NCBI GenBank assembly: GCA_016209015.1
Contig: JACQWY010000022.1
Coordinates: forward strand, 1 to 64,000
Reading direction: 5' to 3'
Origin: Gammaproteobacteria bacterium
Lineage (GTDB): Bacteria; Pseudomonadota; Gammaproteobacteria; Ga0077536
DNA length: 64,000 nt
Notes under the pieces: model-generated
The model's database searches: none
What the model was told of the DNA's origin: nothing
The model's input: only the letters and a program-made list of their open reading frames with translations
Shown: one piece after another, positions 16,466 to 26,000 of the stretch
Layout: the number at the start of each line of letters is the position of its first letter
How positions within the stretch are numbered: position 1 is the first letter of the stretch
Position numbers and translations under genes: made by a program

Positions 16466-17581
16466 ATGACGCCCCGCACCGCTTTCTTCCACGACGAACG
16501 TTGTCTCTGGCACAGCACGCCCGGTCTCTTCTCGCTGATCCTGCCGGTACGCGGCTGGGTGCAGCCGCCGGCCGGCGCGGGACTCGCCGAATCGCCGGAA
16601 TCGAAACGCCGCGCGGTCTCGCTGCTGCAGGTCTCGGGCCTCATGGACGAGCTGCATCTGCGCTCCGCGCCGATGGCGAGCGAAGAGGATCTGCGGCGCG
16701 TGCATCCGGGGGCTTATCTCGAGAAGTTCAAGGCGCTCTCCGACGCCGACGGCGGCGAGCTCGGTCCGTTCGCGCCGTTCGGACCGGGCAGCTACGAGAG
16801 CGCGAAAGTCTCGGCCGGGCTCGCGATCGCCGCGGTCGATACGGTGCTGCGCCGCGACTATCGCAACGCCTACGCGATGTCGCGTCCGCCCGGGCATCAC
16901 TGCCTGCCCGATCAGCCGATGGGTTTCTGCCTGATGGCGAACATTCCGATCGCGATCGAAACGGCGCGCGCGCGCCATGGCGTCTCGCGGGTCGCAGTGC
17001 TCGACTGGGACGTCCACCACGGCAACGGTACGCAAGCCGTTTTCTACGAGCGCGCCGACGTGCTGACGATCTCGCTGCATCAGGAAGGCTGTTTCCCGCC
17101 CGGCTACAGCGGCGCGGAGGAACGCGGCGCGGGCGCCGGTCTCGGTTGCAACATCAACGTGCCGCTGCTGCCGGGCGGCGGCGACGACGCCTACCGCTTC
17201 GCGATGGATCGCATCGTGCTGCCGGCGCTCGCGCGCTACGCGCCCGAGCTCGTCATCGTCGCCTCGGGCTACGACGCGAGCAGCGTCGATCCCCTCGCGC
17301 GCATGCTGCTGCACAGCGAGTCCTACCGCGCGATGACGCGCGACGTGATGGCGCTCGCCGATCACTACTGCGACGGGCGCGTCGTCGTCGTGCACGAAGG
17401 CGGCTATGCGGAATCGTACGTGCCGTTCTGCGTCCACGCCGTCGTCGAGACGCTCGCCGGGAAGCGCACGGAAGTGACGGATCCCGCGCTCGAGCTCTTC
17501 GAGGCCTGGCAGCCGAATCCGCGCGTGCGCGCGCTGCAACGGCAGATGATCGAGGAGATGGCGGCGCTGCACGGGCTCTGA
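16466..17581 (+). CDS. Histone deacetylase family (class II-like) metal-dependent hydrolase
   Basis: The 371-residue arginase/deacetylase-fold protein has SRPPGHH (H144, H145), zinc ligands in LDWDVHHGNGT (D182, H184) and the third ligand in SGYDAS (D270). Bacterial members remove acetyl groups from polyamines, acetoin-pathway proteins or other small amides. ATG 16466 was chosen because GAAAGGA precedes it; the open frame upstream (to 16331) lacks coding character. It is followed after 28 bp by the DUF4124 pseudogene. In a genome region that also holds a sirtuin and a Pat-like acetyltransferase, protein or polyamine deacetylation are both possible. Confidence 0.87.
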   Translation: MTPRTAFFHDERCLWHSTPGLFSLILPVRGWVQPPAGAGLAESPESKRRAVSLLQVSGLMDELHLRSAPMASEEDLRRVHPGAYLEKFKALSDADGGELGPFAPFGPGSYESAKVSAGLAIAAVDTVLRRDYRNAYAMSRPPGHHCLPDQPMGFCLMANIPIAIETARARHGVSRVAVLDWDVHHGNGTQAVFYERADVLTISLHQEGCFPPGYSGAEERGAGAGLGCNINVPLLPGGGDDAYRFAMDRIVLPALARYAPELVIVASGYDASSVDPLARMLLHSESYRAMTRDVMALADHYCDGRVVVVHEGGYAESYVPFCVHAVVETLAGKRTEVTDPALELFEAWQPNPRVRALQRQMIEEMAALHGL

Positions 17582-17609
17582 GGCGCGGCCGGCACAGGGA
17601 GGAGCAAGC

Positions 17610-18105
17610 ATGAAGACTTCGGCCGTGGCCGCGCTTCTGATCGCGGCATCGGCCGCAGCCGCCGCCGAGGGCGTCTACAGGTCCGTCGGGCCCGACGGCA
17701 GGACTGTCTGCAGCGACCAGCCGCCCGCCGGCACGAAGCCCGCCACGACGGCGAAGGCCGATCCGAAAGCGCTGGAGAAGGCCGTCATCGGCGTGCTGGG
17801 TCTCGACGACCTCGTGCGCCAGACCGGGCGCCGCTGTCTCGAGGCGAAACCCGAATCCGCCGCACGCTACGGCGGCGCCGCCTCGGGCGGGCGCTGCGCG
17901 CGTTGAACGACGAGTTCGGCGCGGCGGAGCGCGCGCTCATCACGCTGGGGCTCGCGGGTCGCGACGCGCAGGTGCTCGGCCCGTCGCACAGGCGGCGGTC
18001 GCGCGCCGCGTGCAGTGGGGCGAGGCGTCCGTCACCGAAACCGGCAGCCGGCGCCTGGACGTCACGGGCAGGGCCGCGCTGAGCGGACCGCTCGCGAAGG
18101 AGTGA
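17610..18105 (+). pseudogene. DUF4124-like secreted protein gene with two frameshifts
   Basis: The first frame (17610-17906) encodes MKTSAVAALLIAASAAAAA, a signal peptide, then GVYRSVGPDGRTVCSDQPP, typical of DUF4124, and ends abruptly at a TGA. Coding character continues in a second frame (about 17885-17980; ALNDEFGAAERALITLGLAG) and then in a third (about 17983-18105; VAQAAVARRVQWGEASVTE), which ends at a natural-looking TGA. The gene therefore needs two frame changes near 17880 and 17980. Either it is decaying or the assembly has two indels here. Function unknown; envelope location expected. Confidence 0.65.
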
Positions 18106-18178
18106 GGCGCGAGCTCCATGCGATGTCCCGGCGCAGGCGGCGCAGCGATCGCGTCTTCATCGTCATCGAGCCTGAGGC

Positions 18179-18200
18179 AGCTCTGAACTCGTTCAGAGCT
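18179..18200. repeat. AGCTCTGAAC hairpin (GGAAGCTCTGAA family)
   Basis: AGCTCTGAAC and GTTCAGAGCT form a perfect 10-bp stem with a 2-nt loop, just before the stop of the convergent membrane-protein gene. Related copies are at 27913-27940 and 51199-51233, with a half copy near 26929 and a diverged one at 41293. It is placed like a terminator but has no T-tract. Confidence 0.6.
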
Positions 18201-18203
18201 TCC

Positions 18204-18614
18204 CTAACCCGTCCCGCCCCGCCGCGATTGCGCGACGAGCTGCCCCGCGCCGCCGCCGATCGCCGCGATGACGGTCGCCCCGAGCGCGGCGCCCGCCGCC
18301 GAGCTCGATAAGAGCGACGGCCCGTCGCCGAGCGTCGCGTTGATCGCCGAGAATGCGATCGAGGCGATGAAGCCCACGGCCGCCCCGTAGGCGAGACCGA
18401 GACGGCGGATGAGATAACCCGCGACGAAGCCCGGCCCGACGACGGTGATCAGGCCGAAGAACTCGCTGAACACCACGGGCCAGATGCTCTGCATGTGGCC
18501 GCCGCGCGGCGGCTGCACCCAGGGCACGAGCACGAAGAAGCCGAGATTGAGCGCGACACCGATCGCCACGCCGATCAGGATCGCGACGGGCGGTCGGGAG
18601 AAAACGGATTGCAC
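18204..18614 (-). CDS. Small integral membrane protein of unknown function
   Basis: The 136-residue protein starts at a GTG (18612-18614) because a perfect AGGAGG lies 7 bases upstream; the longer open frame upstream reads as non-coding. It has about four hydrophobic helices: one near residues 8-28, a second and third around 45-90, and a Gly/Ala-rich one before the basic end SRRGGTG. The first loop contains PWVQPPRGGHMQS. Glycine-rich helices (GAALGATVIAAIGGGAG) suggest tight packing. No family recognised. Confidence 0.6.
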   Translation of the reverse strand: MQSVFSRPPVAILIGVAIGVALNLGFFVLVPWVQPPRGGHMQSIWPVVFSEFFGLITVVGPGFVAGYLIRRLGLAYGAAVGFIASIAFSAINATLGDGPSLLSSSAAGAALGATVIAAIGGGAGQLVAQSRRGGTG

Positions 18615-19050
18615 TGGAGAACCTCCTGAAGGAATCGGGCGCAGGGCACCGGCCGGTGTCGGCCGCGAGGATCCGGAACGTGCCCCGGGGCGGCAGCGCG
18701 ATCCTAGCAGGTCCGGGCGCGCGTATCCCGCGCAGGGCCGTCGGCGTAACCGGACCCTCCGCTCGCGATGCTGTCGCGACGTCGCCGCAGGCATGCATGC
18801 GTGCGAGGCCGTGCGTGATGATCGTCCGATCGCGACTCGGCGATCGGAACGTCCGACTGCGCCTGCGGCGTGCGGACCCGCGAAGACCGCATGCTCATGG
18901 CCAGGCGCGGAACGACCGACAGTCGCGGATTTCCAGGCGATCTCGCGGCGCAATCCATGCTGCGATGCCGAATCGAATGCGCGGCACACGGGCGTCGAGT
19001 GCGTGCTGGATTTGCACCATAATCGGGAACCCCATCGCGAGGAGCCCATC
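18615..19050. other. 436-bp intergenic region, no gene supported
   Basis: The region separates the divergent small membrane-protein gene and the nitronate monooxygenase gene. Open frames run through it on both strands, but they are rich in Arg, Ala and Pro and lack ribosome-binding sites, as expected from GC-rich non-coding DNA. I see no tRNA, repeat or clear promoter, apart from the GAGGAG ribosome-binding site at about 19039-19044 for the downstream gene. Confidence 0.5.
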
Positions 19051-20049
19051 ATGCTGAAGACCCGTCTGTGTCACGAGCTCGGTATCGATCATCCCATCTT
19101 CTCTGCCGGCATGGGTGTCGGCATGTCCGGCGCAGCGCTCACCGCCGCGGTATCGAACGCGGGCGCGTTCGGCGTGCTCGGTGCGGGCGGTCTGCCCGCC
19201 GAAGTCACGCGCGATCTCGTCCGCGAGACACGCCGGCTCACGGCGAAGCCTTTCGGCGTGAACATCCTCCTGCCGCTGCTGCACGAGGGCCAGATCGAAG
19301 CGTGCCTCGCCGAGAAGGTCGCGGCGATCGTCCTGTTCTGGGGTGACCCGACGCCGTATGTCGGCCCGGTGCATCGCGCGGGCATCAAACTCTACATCCA
19401 GGTCGGATCCATCGACGAAGCGGAAGCCGCCGCGGCCGCGGGTGTCGACGGCCTCATCGTGCAAGGCAACGAAGCCGGCGGTCACGTGAAGAGCACGACG
19501 GCGCTGTCCTCGATCGTGCCCGCCGTGCTCGAGCGCGTGACGGTGCCGATCATCGCCTCGGGCGGCATCGCGACGGGCCGCGGCATCGTGGCCGCGCTCA
19601 GCCTCGGCGCGCAGGCCGTTTCGATCGGCACGCGCTTCGTCGCGAGCACGGAATGCGAAGTGGAAGAGGAGTACAAGCGCCGCATCGTCGCCGCGCGCGC
19701 CGAGGACACGGTGTACACGACAATCTTCGACGTCGGCTGGCCGGATGCGCCGCATCGCGTGCTGAAGAACGAGGCCTTCGCGGAATGGAGCGCCGCCGGC
19801 GCACCGCGCACGGGCGAGCGCCCCGGTGAAGGTGTGGAAATCGGCGCCCTGCCGCTCGCGGGACAGCACGTGCCCGTCGTGAACTACTCCGCGTTCCCAC
19901 CCGTCGTCGGCTTCAAGGGCGATTACGAACGCGCGGCGCTCTATTGCGGCGAGTCCTGCAATCTCGTGCACGACATCAAGCCCGCGGCGGAGATCGTGCG
20001 TGATCTCGTGGCCGAGGCGGAGCGGGGGCTGAAGGCGCTGGCGGCGTAG
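19051..20049 (+). CDS. Nitronate monooxygenase (2-nitropropane dioxygenase-like)
   Basis: The 332-residue FMN TIM-barrel protein has IFSAGMGVGMSGAALTAAVS near the N-terminus. Catalytic His is in GNEAGGH (H145), followed by IIASGGIATGRG and the FMN-phosphate site LGAQAVSIGTRF. Class I NMOs oxidise propionate 3-nitronate and related nitroalkanes; many paralogues act on other compounds. ATG 19051 has GAGGAG upstream. Its TAG stop (20047-20049) is supplied by the first bases of a palindromic repeat. Confidence 0.87.
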   Translation: MLKTRLCHELGIDHPIFSAGMGVGMSGAALTAAVSNAGAFGVLGAGGLPAEVTRDLVRETRRLTAKPFGVNILLPLLHEGQIEACLAEKVAAIVLFWGDPTPYVGPVHRAGIKLYIQVGSIDEAEAAAAAGVDGLIVQGNEAGGHVKSTTALSSIVPAVLERVTVPIIASGGIATGRGIVAALSLGAQAVSIGTRFVASTECEVEEEYKRRIVAARAEDTVYTTIFDVGWPDAPHRVLKNEAFAEWSAAGAPRTGERPGEGVEIGALPLAGQHVPVVNYSAFPPVVGFKGDYERAALYCGESCNLVHDIKPAAEIVRDLVAEAERGLKALAA

Positions 20050-20140
20050 GTCCGATTAGCGCCAGCGTAATCGGACGTTCGCTCACGCCAGGAGCGAGGG
20101 ACACGAACGTCCGATTTCGGCTGCGCTAATCGGACCTACG
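20045..20140. repeat. GTCCGATTA double-hairpin element, copy 1 (96 bp)
   Basis: The element starts CGTAGGTCCGATTAGC and ends with the reverse complement GCTAATCGGACCTACG. Each arm is itself a hairpin (GTCCGATTA...TAATCGGAC, with one base changed in the right arm), and the arms face each other across GGACGTTC...GAACGT. Convergent genes flank it. The TAG at 20047-20049 ends the nitronate monooxygenase, and the complementary TAG at 20138-20136 ends the MFS gene, so both stops lie inside the element. Confidence 0.85.
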
Positions 20141-21386
20141 GCGCTTCCTCGCCATTCCGCCGCGGCTGCGGAAACGCGTCCATCGTTCTCAATTCCGGAA
20201 ACAAGCGCAGGTAGAGCGCGACGACGAGCAACGTCGCCGCGCCGCCGAACAGCACCGCGGGCACGAGACCGAAGAGCCGCGCGGTCGCGCCCGATTCGAA
20301 TTCGCCGAGCTCGTTCGAGGCGCCGATGAAGATCGCGTTGACGGCGCTGACGCGCCCGCGGATGCCGTCCGGGGTCTCGAGCTGCACGAGCAGATGCCGG
20401 ATGAAGACACTCACCATGTCGCCGGCACCGAGGCAGGCGAGCGCGACGAGCGAGAGCCAGAACGAGGTCGAGGCACCGAACACGAGCGTCGCGATCCCGA
20501 ACACGGCGACGCCGCCGAACATCGCCCGGCCGACATGGCGGCCGATCGGATGCCAGGCGAGCCAGGCGGCGGTGAGTGCGGCGCCGATGCCGGGCGCGGT
20601 GCGCAGTGCGCCGAGACCCGCGGGACCGACGGCGAGCACGTCGGCGGCATAGATCGGCAGCAACGCCGTCGCGCCGCCGAACAGCACCGCGAACAGATCG
20701 AGCGAGATCGCGCCGAGCACGACGCGCTGGCGGAACACGAACTTCAGTCCCTCCAGCACGTCGCTCAACACGAAGCTCTGCCCGTCGCGCAGCGCACGTG
20801 ACGGTGCGAGGCTCACGATCAGGCACAAGGCGATCGCGAGCAGCGTGAGCGCGGTCGCGTACACGACCACGGGGCCGGCGAGATAGAGCAGGCCGCCGAT
20901 CGCCGGGCCGCCGATGACGGCGATCTGGAAGAGCGTCGAATTGAACGCGACCGCCGCGGGAAAGATCTCCGGGGGCACGAGGTTCGGCGTCATCGCCTGG
21001 CCCGTCGGCATCCAGAACGCGCGGCCCGCGCCGAACAGCGCGAGCGCCGCGTAGATCACCCACACCGCCTCGCCGTCGCGCAGCGTGAACGCGAGCAGGA
21101 TGCCGGCGCACAGCGCCTCGCAGCCGTAGGCCGCGACGAGCACGAGCCGGCGATCCGCGAGATCCGCGATCTGGCCCGCGGGCAGGACGAGCGCGAAGAA
21201 CGGCAGGAACTGCGCGAGGCCGACGAGACCGAGCGCGAGCGCGTCGTGCGTGAGCGCGTAGACCTGCCAGCCGACCGCGACGCTCATCATCTGCCAGGTC
21301 GCCGTCGTGAGGAAACGGGCGATCGCGAAGCGCAGGAACTGCGGATGGGCGAGCACCGGATGGGCGAGCCGGCGATAACCGTTCAT
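20136..21386 (-). CDS. MFS transporter, EntS-like
   Basis: The 416-residue protein shows about 12 hydrophobic segments and the MFS_3/EntS layout. The loop 2-3 signature is GQIADLADRRLVL and a central cytoplasmic loop (SRALRDGQSF) separates the two halves. Relatives export enterobactin, macrolides or other small molecules, but no siderophore genes are nearby. The start at ATG 21386 lies 19 bp after the stop of the CinA-family gene, so VOC-CinA-MFS probably form one transcript. Its stop codon lies in the palindromic repeat at 20045-20140. Confidence 0.85.
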   Translation of the reverse strand: MNGYRRLAHPVLAHPQFLRFAIARFLTTATWQMMSVAVGWQVYALTHDALALGLVGLAQFLPFFALVLPAGQIADLADRRLVLVAAYGCEALCAGILLAFTLRDGEAVWVIYAALALFGAGRAFWMPTGQAMTPNLVPPEIFPAAVAFNSTLFQIAVIGGPAIGGLLYLAGPVVVYATALTLLAIALCLIVSLAPSRALRDGQSFVLSDVLEGLKFVFRQRVVLGAISLDLFAVLFGGATALLPIYAADVLAVGPAGLGALRTAPGIGAALTAAWLAWHPIGRHVGRAMFGGVAVFGIATLVFGASTSFWLSLVALACLGAGDMVSVFIRHLLVQLETPDGIRGRVSAVNAIFIGASNELGEFESGATARLFGLVPAVLFGGAATLLVVALYLRLFPELRTMDAFPQPRRNGEEAP

Positions 21387-21405
21387 GTGTGCCGGCCGAC
21401 GATCC

Positions 21406-21897
21406 TCAGCGTGATGCCGCGAGTGCCTCGCCGAGGAGCGCGAGCGCCGCGTTCGTGAACGCATGCATGTTCGCGACGCGATCGCCGTGTCCCGTCTCGA
21501 GCCGCACCGTGCGCGAGACGGGGCCGTCGATCGCGAGTACGCAGATGCCGGGCGGATGGCCGTAGGGCGTCGCGGCGGGCCCGGTCGCGCCGAGCTCGGC
21601 GATGCCCCACGTCGCCTTCATGCGTTCGCGGATCGTCTTCGCACAGAGCAGCACGTAGTCCTCGGTGAGCGGCGTCTGACGCTTCAGCAGATCCGACGGC
21701 ACGCCCAGCAGATCGCGGCGCGCGGGAATGGTGTAAATCACCGTGCCGCCGAGGTAGTAGGCCGAGGCGCCCGGCACGGCGAGCAGCGCCGCGGAGAGCA
21801 GACCGCCGGTCGAGGATTCCGCGACGGCGATCGTGTGCTTGCGCGCTTTCAATTCGGCCGCGGGCTCCGCCGCGGCCGTGGCGAGGTCGAACGCCAT
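21406..21897 (-). CDS. CinA family protein (nicotinamide-nucleotide amidase domain)
   Basis: The 163-residue protein is the stand-alone CinA C-terminal domain (PncC type). TIAVAESSTGGLLSAALL carries the catalytic Ser/Thr region, and GATGPA and the TGHGDR block follow. The enzyme deamidates nicotinamide mononucleotide to nicotinate mononucleotide in NAD salvage. Length matches single-domain PncC. Its ATG overlaps the stop of the VOC gene (TGATG), so it is translationally coupled. The closeness to typical PncC is moderate; YYLGGTVIYTIPAR is a variant of the usual GGxVxYxNxxK segment. Confidence 0.82.
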   Translation of the reverse strand: MAFDLATAAAEPAAELKARKHTIAVAESSTGGLLSAALLAVPGASAYYLGGTVIYTIPARRDLLGVPSDLLKRQTPLTEDYVLLCAKTIRERMKATWGIAELGATGPAATPYGHPPGICVLAIDGPVSRTVRLETGHGDRVANMHAFTNAALALLGEALAASR

Positions 21898-22292
21898 CAG
21901 GCGCGCTGCACGAACTCGACGACGTTGCCGTCGGGATCGCGCACCATTGCGATCGTGACGCCCGGCATGAGCTCCTGCTTCGGGATCTCGACCGGCGCGC
22001 CGGCCTTCTCGCAGGCCGCGAACACTTCGTCGATGTTCTTGACCTGGAACGTGAGGTAACGGAAACCGAGCTCCTTCGCGAGGCCGACGGTCCCGGCCGG
22101 CGGGACGGTCTTCGGATCGACGAGCTTCACGAAGCTGTCGCCGAAACCGAGACGGTGCATCGTGCCGAACGGCAGCGGCAGCTCGCCGATCTTGTTCAGA
22201 CCGAGCACGCCGACGTAGAAGGCGAGGCTCGCCTCGATGTCCTTGACCACGATACCGATGTCGATGGCGTTCTTGCCCGCTTGCATGCCCAT
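21897..22292 (-). CDS. VOC (glyoxalase/bleomycin resistance) family protein
   Basis: The 131-residue protein is one vicinal-oxygen-chelate module: two beta-alpha-beta-beta-beta units with IDIGIVVKDIEASLAFYVGVLG at the start and MVRDPDGNVVEFVQ at the end. The terminal Glu and an early position are usual metal ligands. It could be a lyase, dioxygenase or resistance protein; nothing fixes the substrate. ATG 22292 is preceded by GGGAGGA. It is the first gene of the VOC-CinA-MFS run and is divergent from the HAD hydrolase. Confidence 0.82.
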   Translation of the reverse strand: MGMQAGKNAIDIGIVVKDIEASLAFYVGVLGLNKIGELPLPFGTMHRLGFGDSFVKLVDPKTVPPAGTVGLAKELGFRYLTFQVKNIDEVFAACEKAGAPVEIPKQELMPGVTIAMVRDPDGNVVEFVQRA

Positions 22293-22449
22293 GTCGTCCT
22301 CCCGGAGAGTCGTTCGAAGATGTGTCCGGCGAAGTGCCGGGAGCGCTACTTGTAGCAGATACCGCCGGCACGCGATAGCCGCGAGCGTCCGCCTCGCCGC
22401 ATCGGGTATAGTGCGCGCTTTCCTCGCACGACCAAGAGAGCCGGACGAC

Positions 22450-23091
22450 ATGAGCATACGGGCCGTTCTATGGGATTTCGGCGGCGTCTTCACGACTTCG
22501 CCCTTCGAGGCGTTCAATCGTTACGAAGCCGAGCGCGGGCTGCCGCGCGATTTCATCCGCGGCGTGAACGCGCGCACTCCGCTCACGAACGCCTGGGCAC
22601 GTTTCGAGTCGAGCCAGAGCACGGTGGAGGAATTCGATCGCGAGTTCGCCGCGGAATCGCGCGCGCTCGGTCACGAGGTCGCGGGCCGCGAAATCCTGCC
22701 GCTCGTCGCCGGCGCGGTGCGGCCGCGCATGGTCGAGGTGCTGAAGCGCTGCAAGGCGCGCTATCGCTGTGCGTGCATCACGAACAACATGAAGGCCGGC
22801 GAAGGACCGACGATGGCGACCTCGCATGAGCGGGCGAGCGAAGTCCTCGAAGTCATGGCGCTCTTCGACTTCGTGATCGAATCGAGCAAGCACGGCATCC
22901 GCAAGCCGAATCCCCGCATCTACGAAATCGCCTGCGAGCGCCTGGAGATGCCGCCGACCGAGATCGTCTTCCTCGACGACCTCGGCATCAATCTGAAGCC
23001 CGCGAAGGAGATGGGCATGACGACCATCAAAGTCGTCTCCGAGGCGCAGGCGATCGCCGATCTCGGCCGCGTGCTCGGGATCGCGTTCTAG
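22450..23091 (+). CDS. HAD-IA family hydrolase
   Basis: The 213-residue protein opens MSIRAVLWDFGGVF with nucleophile D9. It has a helical cap, motif II/III region (ITNNMK, then KHGIRKPNPRIYE with the motif III Lys) and motif IV FLDDLGIN. It resembles the ACAD10/soluble epoxide hydrolase N-terminal phosphatase group, where Gly replaces the usual second Asp of DxD. A -10-like TATAGT lies at 22407-22412. Its stop overlaps the 3' end of the convergent sensor kinase by 4 bases. Substrate unknown. Confidence 0.82.
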   Translation: MSIRAVLWDFGGVFTTSPFEAFNRYEAERGLPRDFIRGVNARTPLTNAWARFESSQSTVEEFDREFAAESRALGHEVAGREILPLVAGAVRPRMVEVLKRCKARYRCACITNNMKAGEGPTMATSHERASEVLEVMALFDFVIESSKHGIRKPNPRIYEIACERLEMPPTEIVFLDDLGINLKPAKEMGMTTIKVVSEAQAIADLGRVLGIAF

Positions 23092-26000
23092 CCGCGCCCG
23101 GGTTCGCCCGGGCCGAGTACTTCCCGGAGCTTCGCCGCGAGCGTGTGAACGGCGAAGGGTTTGTTCACGAACGCGGCGTCGAGGTCGACGAGGCCGTGCT
23201 TGACCATCGCTGCATCCGTGTAGCCGCTCATGAAGACGGCCTGGAGCTTCGGGTAGCGCAGCCTGAGCTGCTCGGCGAGCTCGCGTCCGCTCATCTCCGG
23301 CATCACGACGTCCGTCAGCAGGACGTCCGGCGTGCACCGCGGATCCGCGGCGAGCGCGAGCGCCTGCGCGCCGGTCGCGGCCTCGACGACGCGATAGCCC
23401 GCCTGTTCGAGCATGAGGCGGGTGATCTGCCTGACGTCCTCTTCGTCTTCCACGAGCAGCACCGTCTCGCCGCCACGCGCGGACGGCGCCGCGCCGGCGC
23501 CGTCCGCGGCCGGAGCTCCGCTCCGATCGAGCGCAGGCAGGTAGATCGTGAAGCACGTGCCGGCACCGGGTGCGGTCGCCACTTCGATGCGCCCCTCGCT
23601 CTGGCGCACGATGCCGAACACCGTGGCGAGTCCGAGGCCCGTGCCTTTGCCGGACTCCTTCGTCGTGAAGAACGGCTCGAAGATGTGGGCCTGCACGTCG
23701 GGCGGCATGCCGCAGCCGGTGTCGGCGATCACGATGACGGTGTGGCGGCCGGGTTTGAGCTCGGGACAGCGGCGGCAGGCTTCGGCGTCGAGCACGACGT
23801 CGCGCGTCGCAATCGTGAGGCGTCCGCCCTCGGGCATCGCGTCGCGCGCGTTCACGGCGAGATTCATCACGACCTGCTCGAACTGCACGGGGTCGACGCG
23901 AACGCGGCTCAGCTCGGGCGCGAGGGCGAGCGAGAGCGTGATGTTCTCGCCGATCAGGCGGTGCAGCATGCGTTCGATGTTCGTGAGCGCTTCGTTGAGG
24001 TCGACGATCCGCGGTTCGAGGATCTGCTTGCGGCTGAACGCGAGCAACTGGCGGGTGAGGGCCGCGGCGCGCTCGCCGGCACCGCGGATCTCGACGAGTT
24101 GCTGGCGCCGCGGATCGTGCGGATCGGCGGCGGCGATCAGGAGTCCGCTGTAGCCGAGGATCACGGTCAGCAGATTGTTGAAGTCGTGCGCGACGCCGGC
24201 CGCGAGCTGACCGATCGCCTCCATCTTCTGCGCCTGACGGAGCTGGTCCTCGAGGCGCACGCGCTCGGAGACGTCGGACAGCGCGCCGATGAGCTCGCCG
24301 CCGTGCGGGCGCTTCTCGTCGCGCACCCAGCGGTATTCGCCGTCGGCGCGCCGCAGCCGGTATTCGAGCGTCTGCGCCCCGGCGGTGTAAGGCCAGGGAT
24401 GCGCGGCACGTACGGCCGGCAGGTCCGCCGGGTGCACGCGCCGCGCCCACCAGTCCGGCGCGAGCGCGTCCTCGCGGCTGTCGCCGGTGAGCGCGAGCAC
24501 GTTGTCGCTGATCCAGGTCGTGCGCAGCTCGCCGGCTTCGACGCGCAGGGCGTAGATCACGGCCGGGCTCGAGGACAGGAAGCGCTCCGCGGCATCCTGC
24601 GCGCGGCGGCGCGCGATGAACTGGCCGAGCTGGTCGCCGAGTGTCGCGAACAGCGCGCGCAGCGGTGCGTCGGGCGCGGTGATGCCCCGGCCGAGCGCGT
24701 CGATCACGCCCTCGAGCCGTCCATCGACGATGACGGGGATCCCGAGCGCGCTGTCGAGACCCGCGGCGGTCGCGAGCTCCGCGCGCAGGCAGCCGCTCGC
24801 GGCGCAGACGGGCGCGACGTGCACGAGCTTCTGCGTGGCCCACACGCGGCCCGGCAGGCCGACGCCCGTCGCGAACGTGACGGCGCGCGTGTAGCCGGCG
24901 AGCGCCTCGATCGCGCCTTCGCCGCGATGCCACGTGCCGCGGCAGCGGAGCACGCGGCTGCGTTCGTCGATGACCCACACCGCCGCGAGATCCCAGCCGA
25001 GCGCGCCGCAGAGCGCGGCGAGCAGGCGCGGCGTCGCCTCGTGCAGCGACTGCGCTTCGGCGAGCACGCGGTTGACCTCGGAATGCAGACGCTCGCGCCG
25101 CTGCGTGCGGCGCCGCTGCGTGATGTCCTGCACGAAGCTCAGCGTCTGCCCGTCGCGCATGCGTACGGCGCGGAGCTGGATGTCGATCAGGCGGCCGTCC
25201 GCGCGCCGCATCTGCTCGTCGAACTCGACGCGGCACACCGCGCTCGCGGCAGCGAGCGAGGCGCTCACCGTCGCGGGCAGGGGCTCGGGATGCAGCGTCG
25301 CGAGCGACATGCCGGTGAGCGCGGCGGCGGGATAGCCGAGCAGCTCGACTGCGGCGGCGTTGCAATCGACGATGCGCCCGTCGTCACCGCTCACGAACAG
25401 TGCGAACGGCGCATCCTCGACGTAGGAGCGGAACTTCGCCGCGCTCGCGGCGAGCGCGAGCTCGGCGGCCTTGCGGCGTTCGACGTCATGCAGCGCGCCG
25501 TACCAGACGAGCACACCCTCCGCGCCGGGTACGGGGACGGCGCGACCTTCGACGCAGCGTTCGCCGAGCTGCGGCAGGCGCACGCGAAATTCCGCGTGCC
25601 ATTCCCGTTCCTCTCGGCCGGCGCGACCGATGCTCGCGAGCACGCCGTCGAGATCGTCGGGATGGACGAACGAGAGCGCCGCATCGCCCTGGAAGCTCAC
25701 GCCCCCGGGCAGCGTCTCGCGCAGGAACTGACCGCTCATGTAGGGAAACTCGAACGTGCCGTCGGCGCGGCAGCGGAACGAGAACAGCAATCCCGGGACC
25801 ACGGCGGCGAGGCGGGTGAGCGCCGCGCCGTCGGACGGTTCCGCCGCAGGCGCGGCGCGGAACCGCAGTACGTGACCGCCTTCGGGCAGGGCGCGCAGAC
25901 GCACGCGCAACGCGCCGGCCCGCGCGTCGTCGACCGTGACTTCGTCACTGCGTGTGGGTGAAACGCCGGGCATGATCCGGCCGAGGTCGCCCAGATCGAG

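Noticed and set aside
18445-19050. N-terminal extension of the nitronate monooxygenase frame by some 200 codons
   Set aside because: The extension has no domain, is antisense to the membrane-protein gene at its 5' end, and the ATG at 19051 has a GAGGAG ribosome-binding site and matches the family N-terminus.
22468-25365. Long minus-strand open frame of 965 codons overlapping the sensor kinase
   Set aside because: It is the out-of-frame shadow of the real kinase (23088-26156), with Arg-rich low-complexity translation.
23145-25961. A 938-codon open frame on the plus strand opposite the sensor kinase
   Set aside because: Antisense shadow caused by GC-rich codon positions; the kinase on the minus strand has full domain support.
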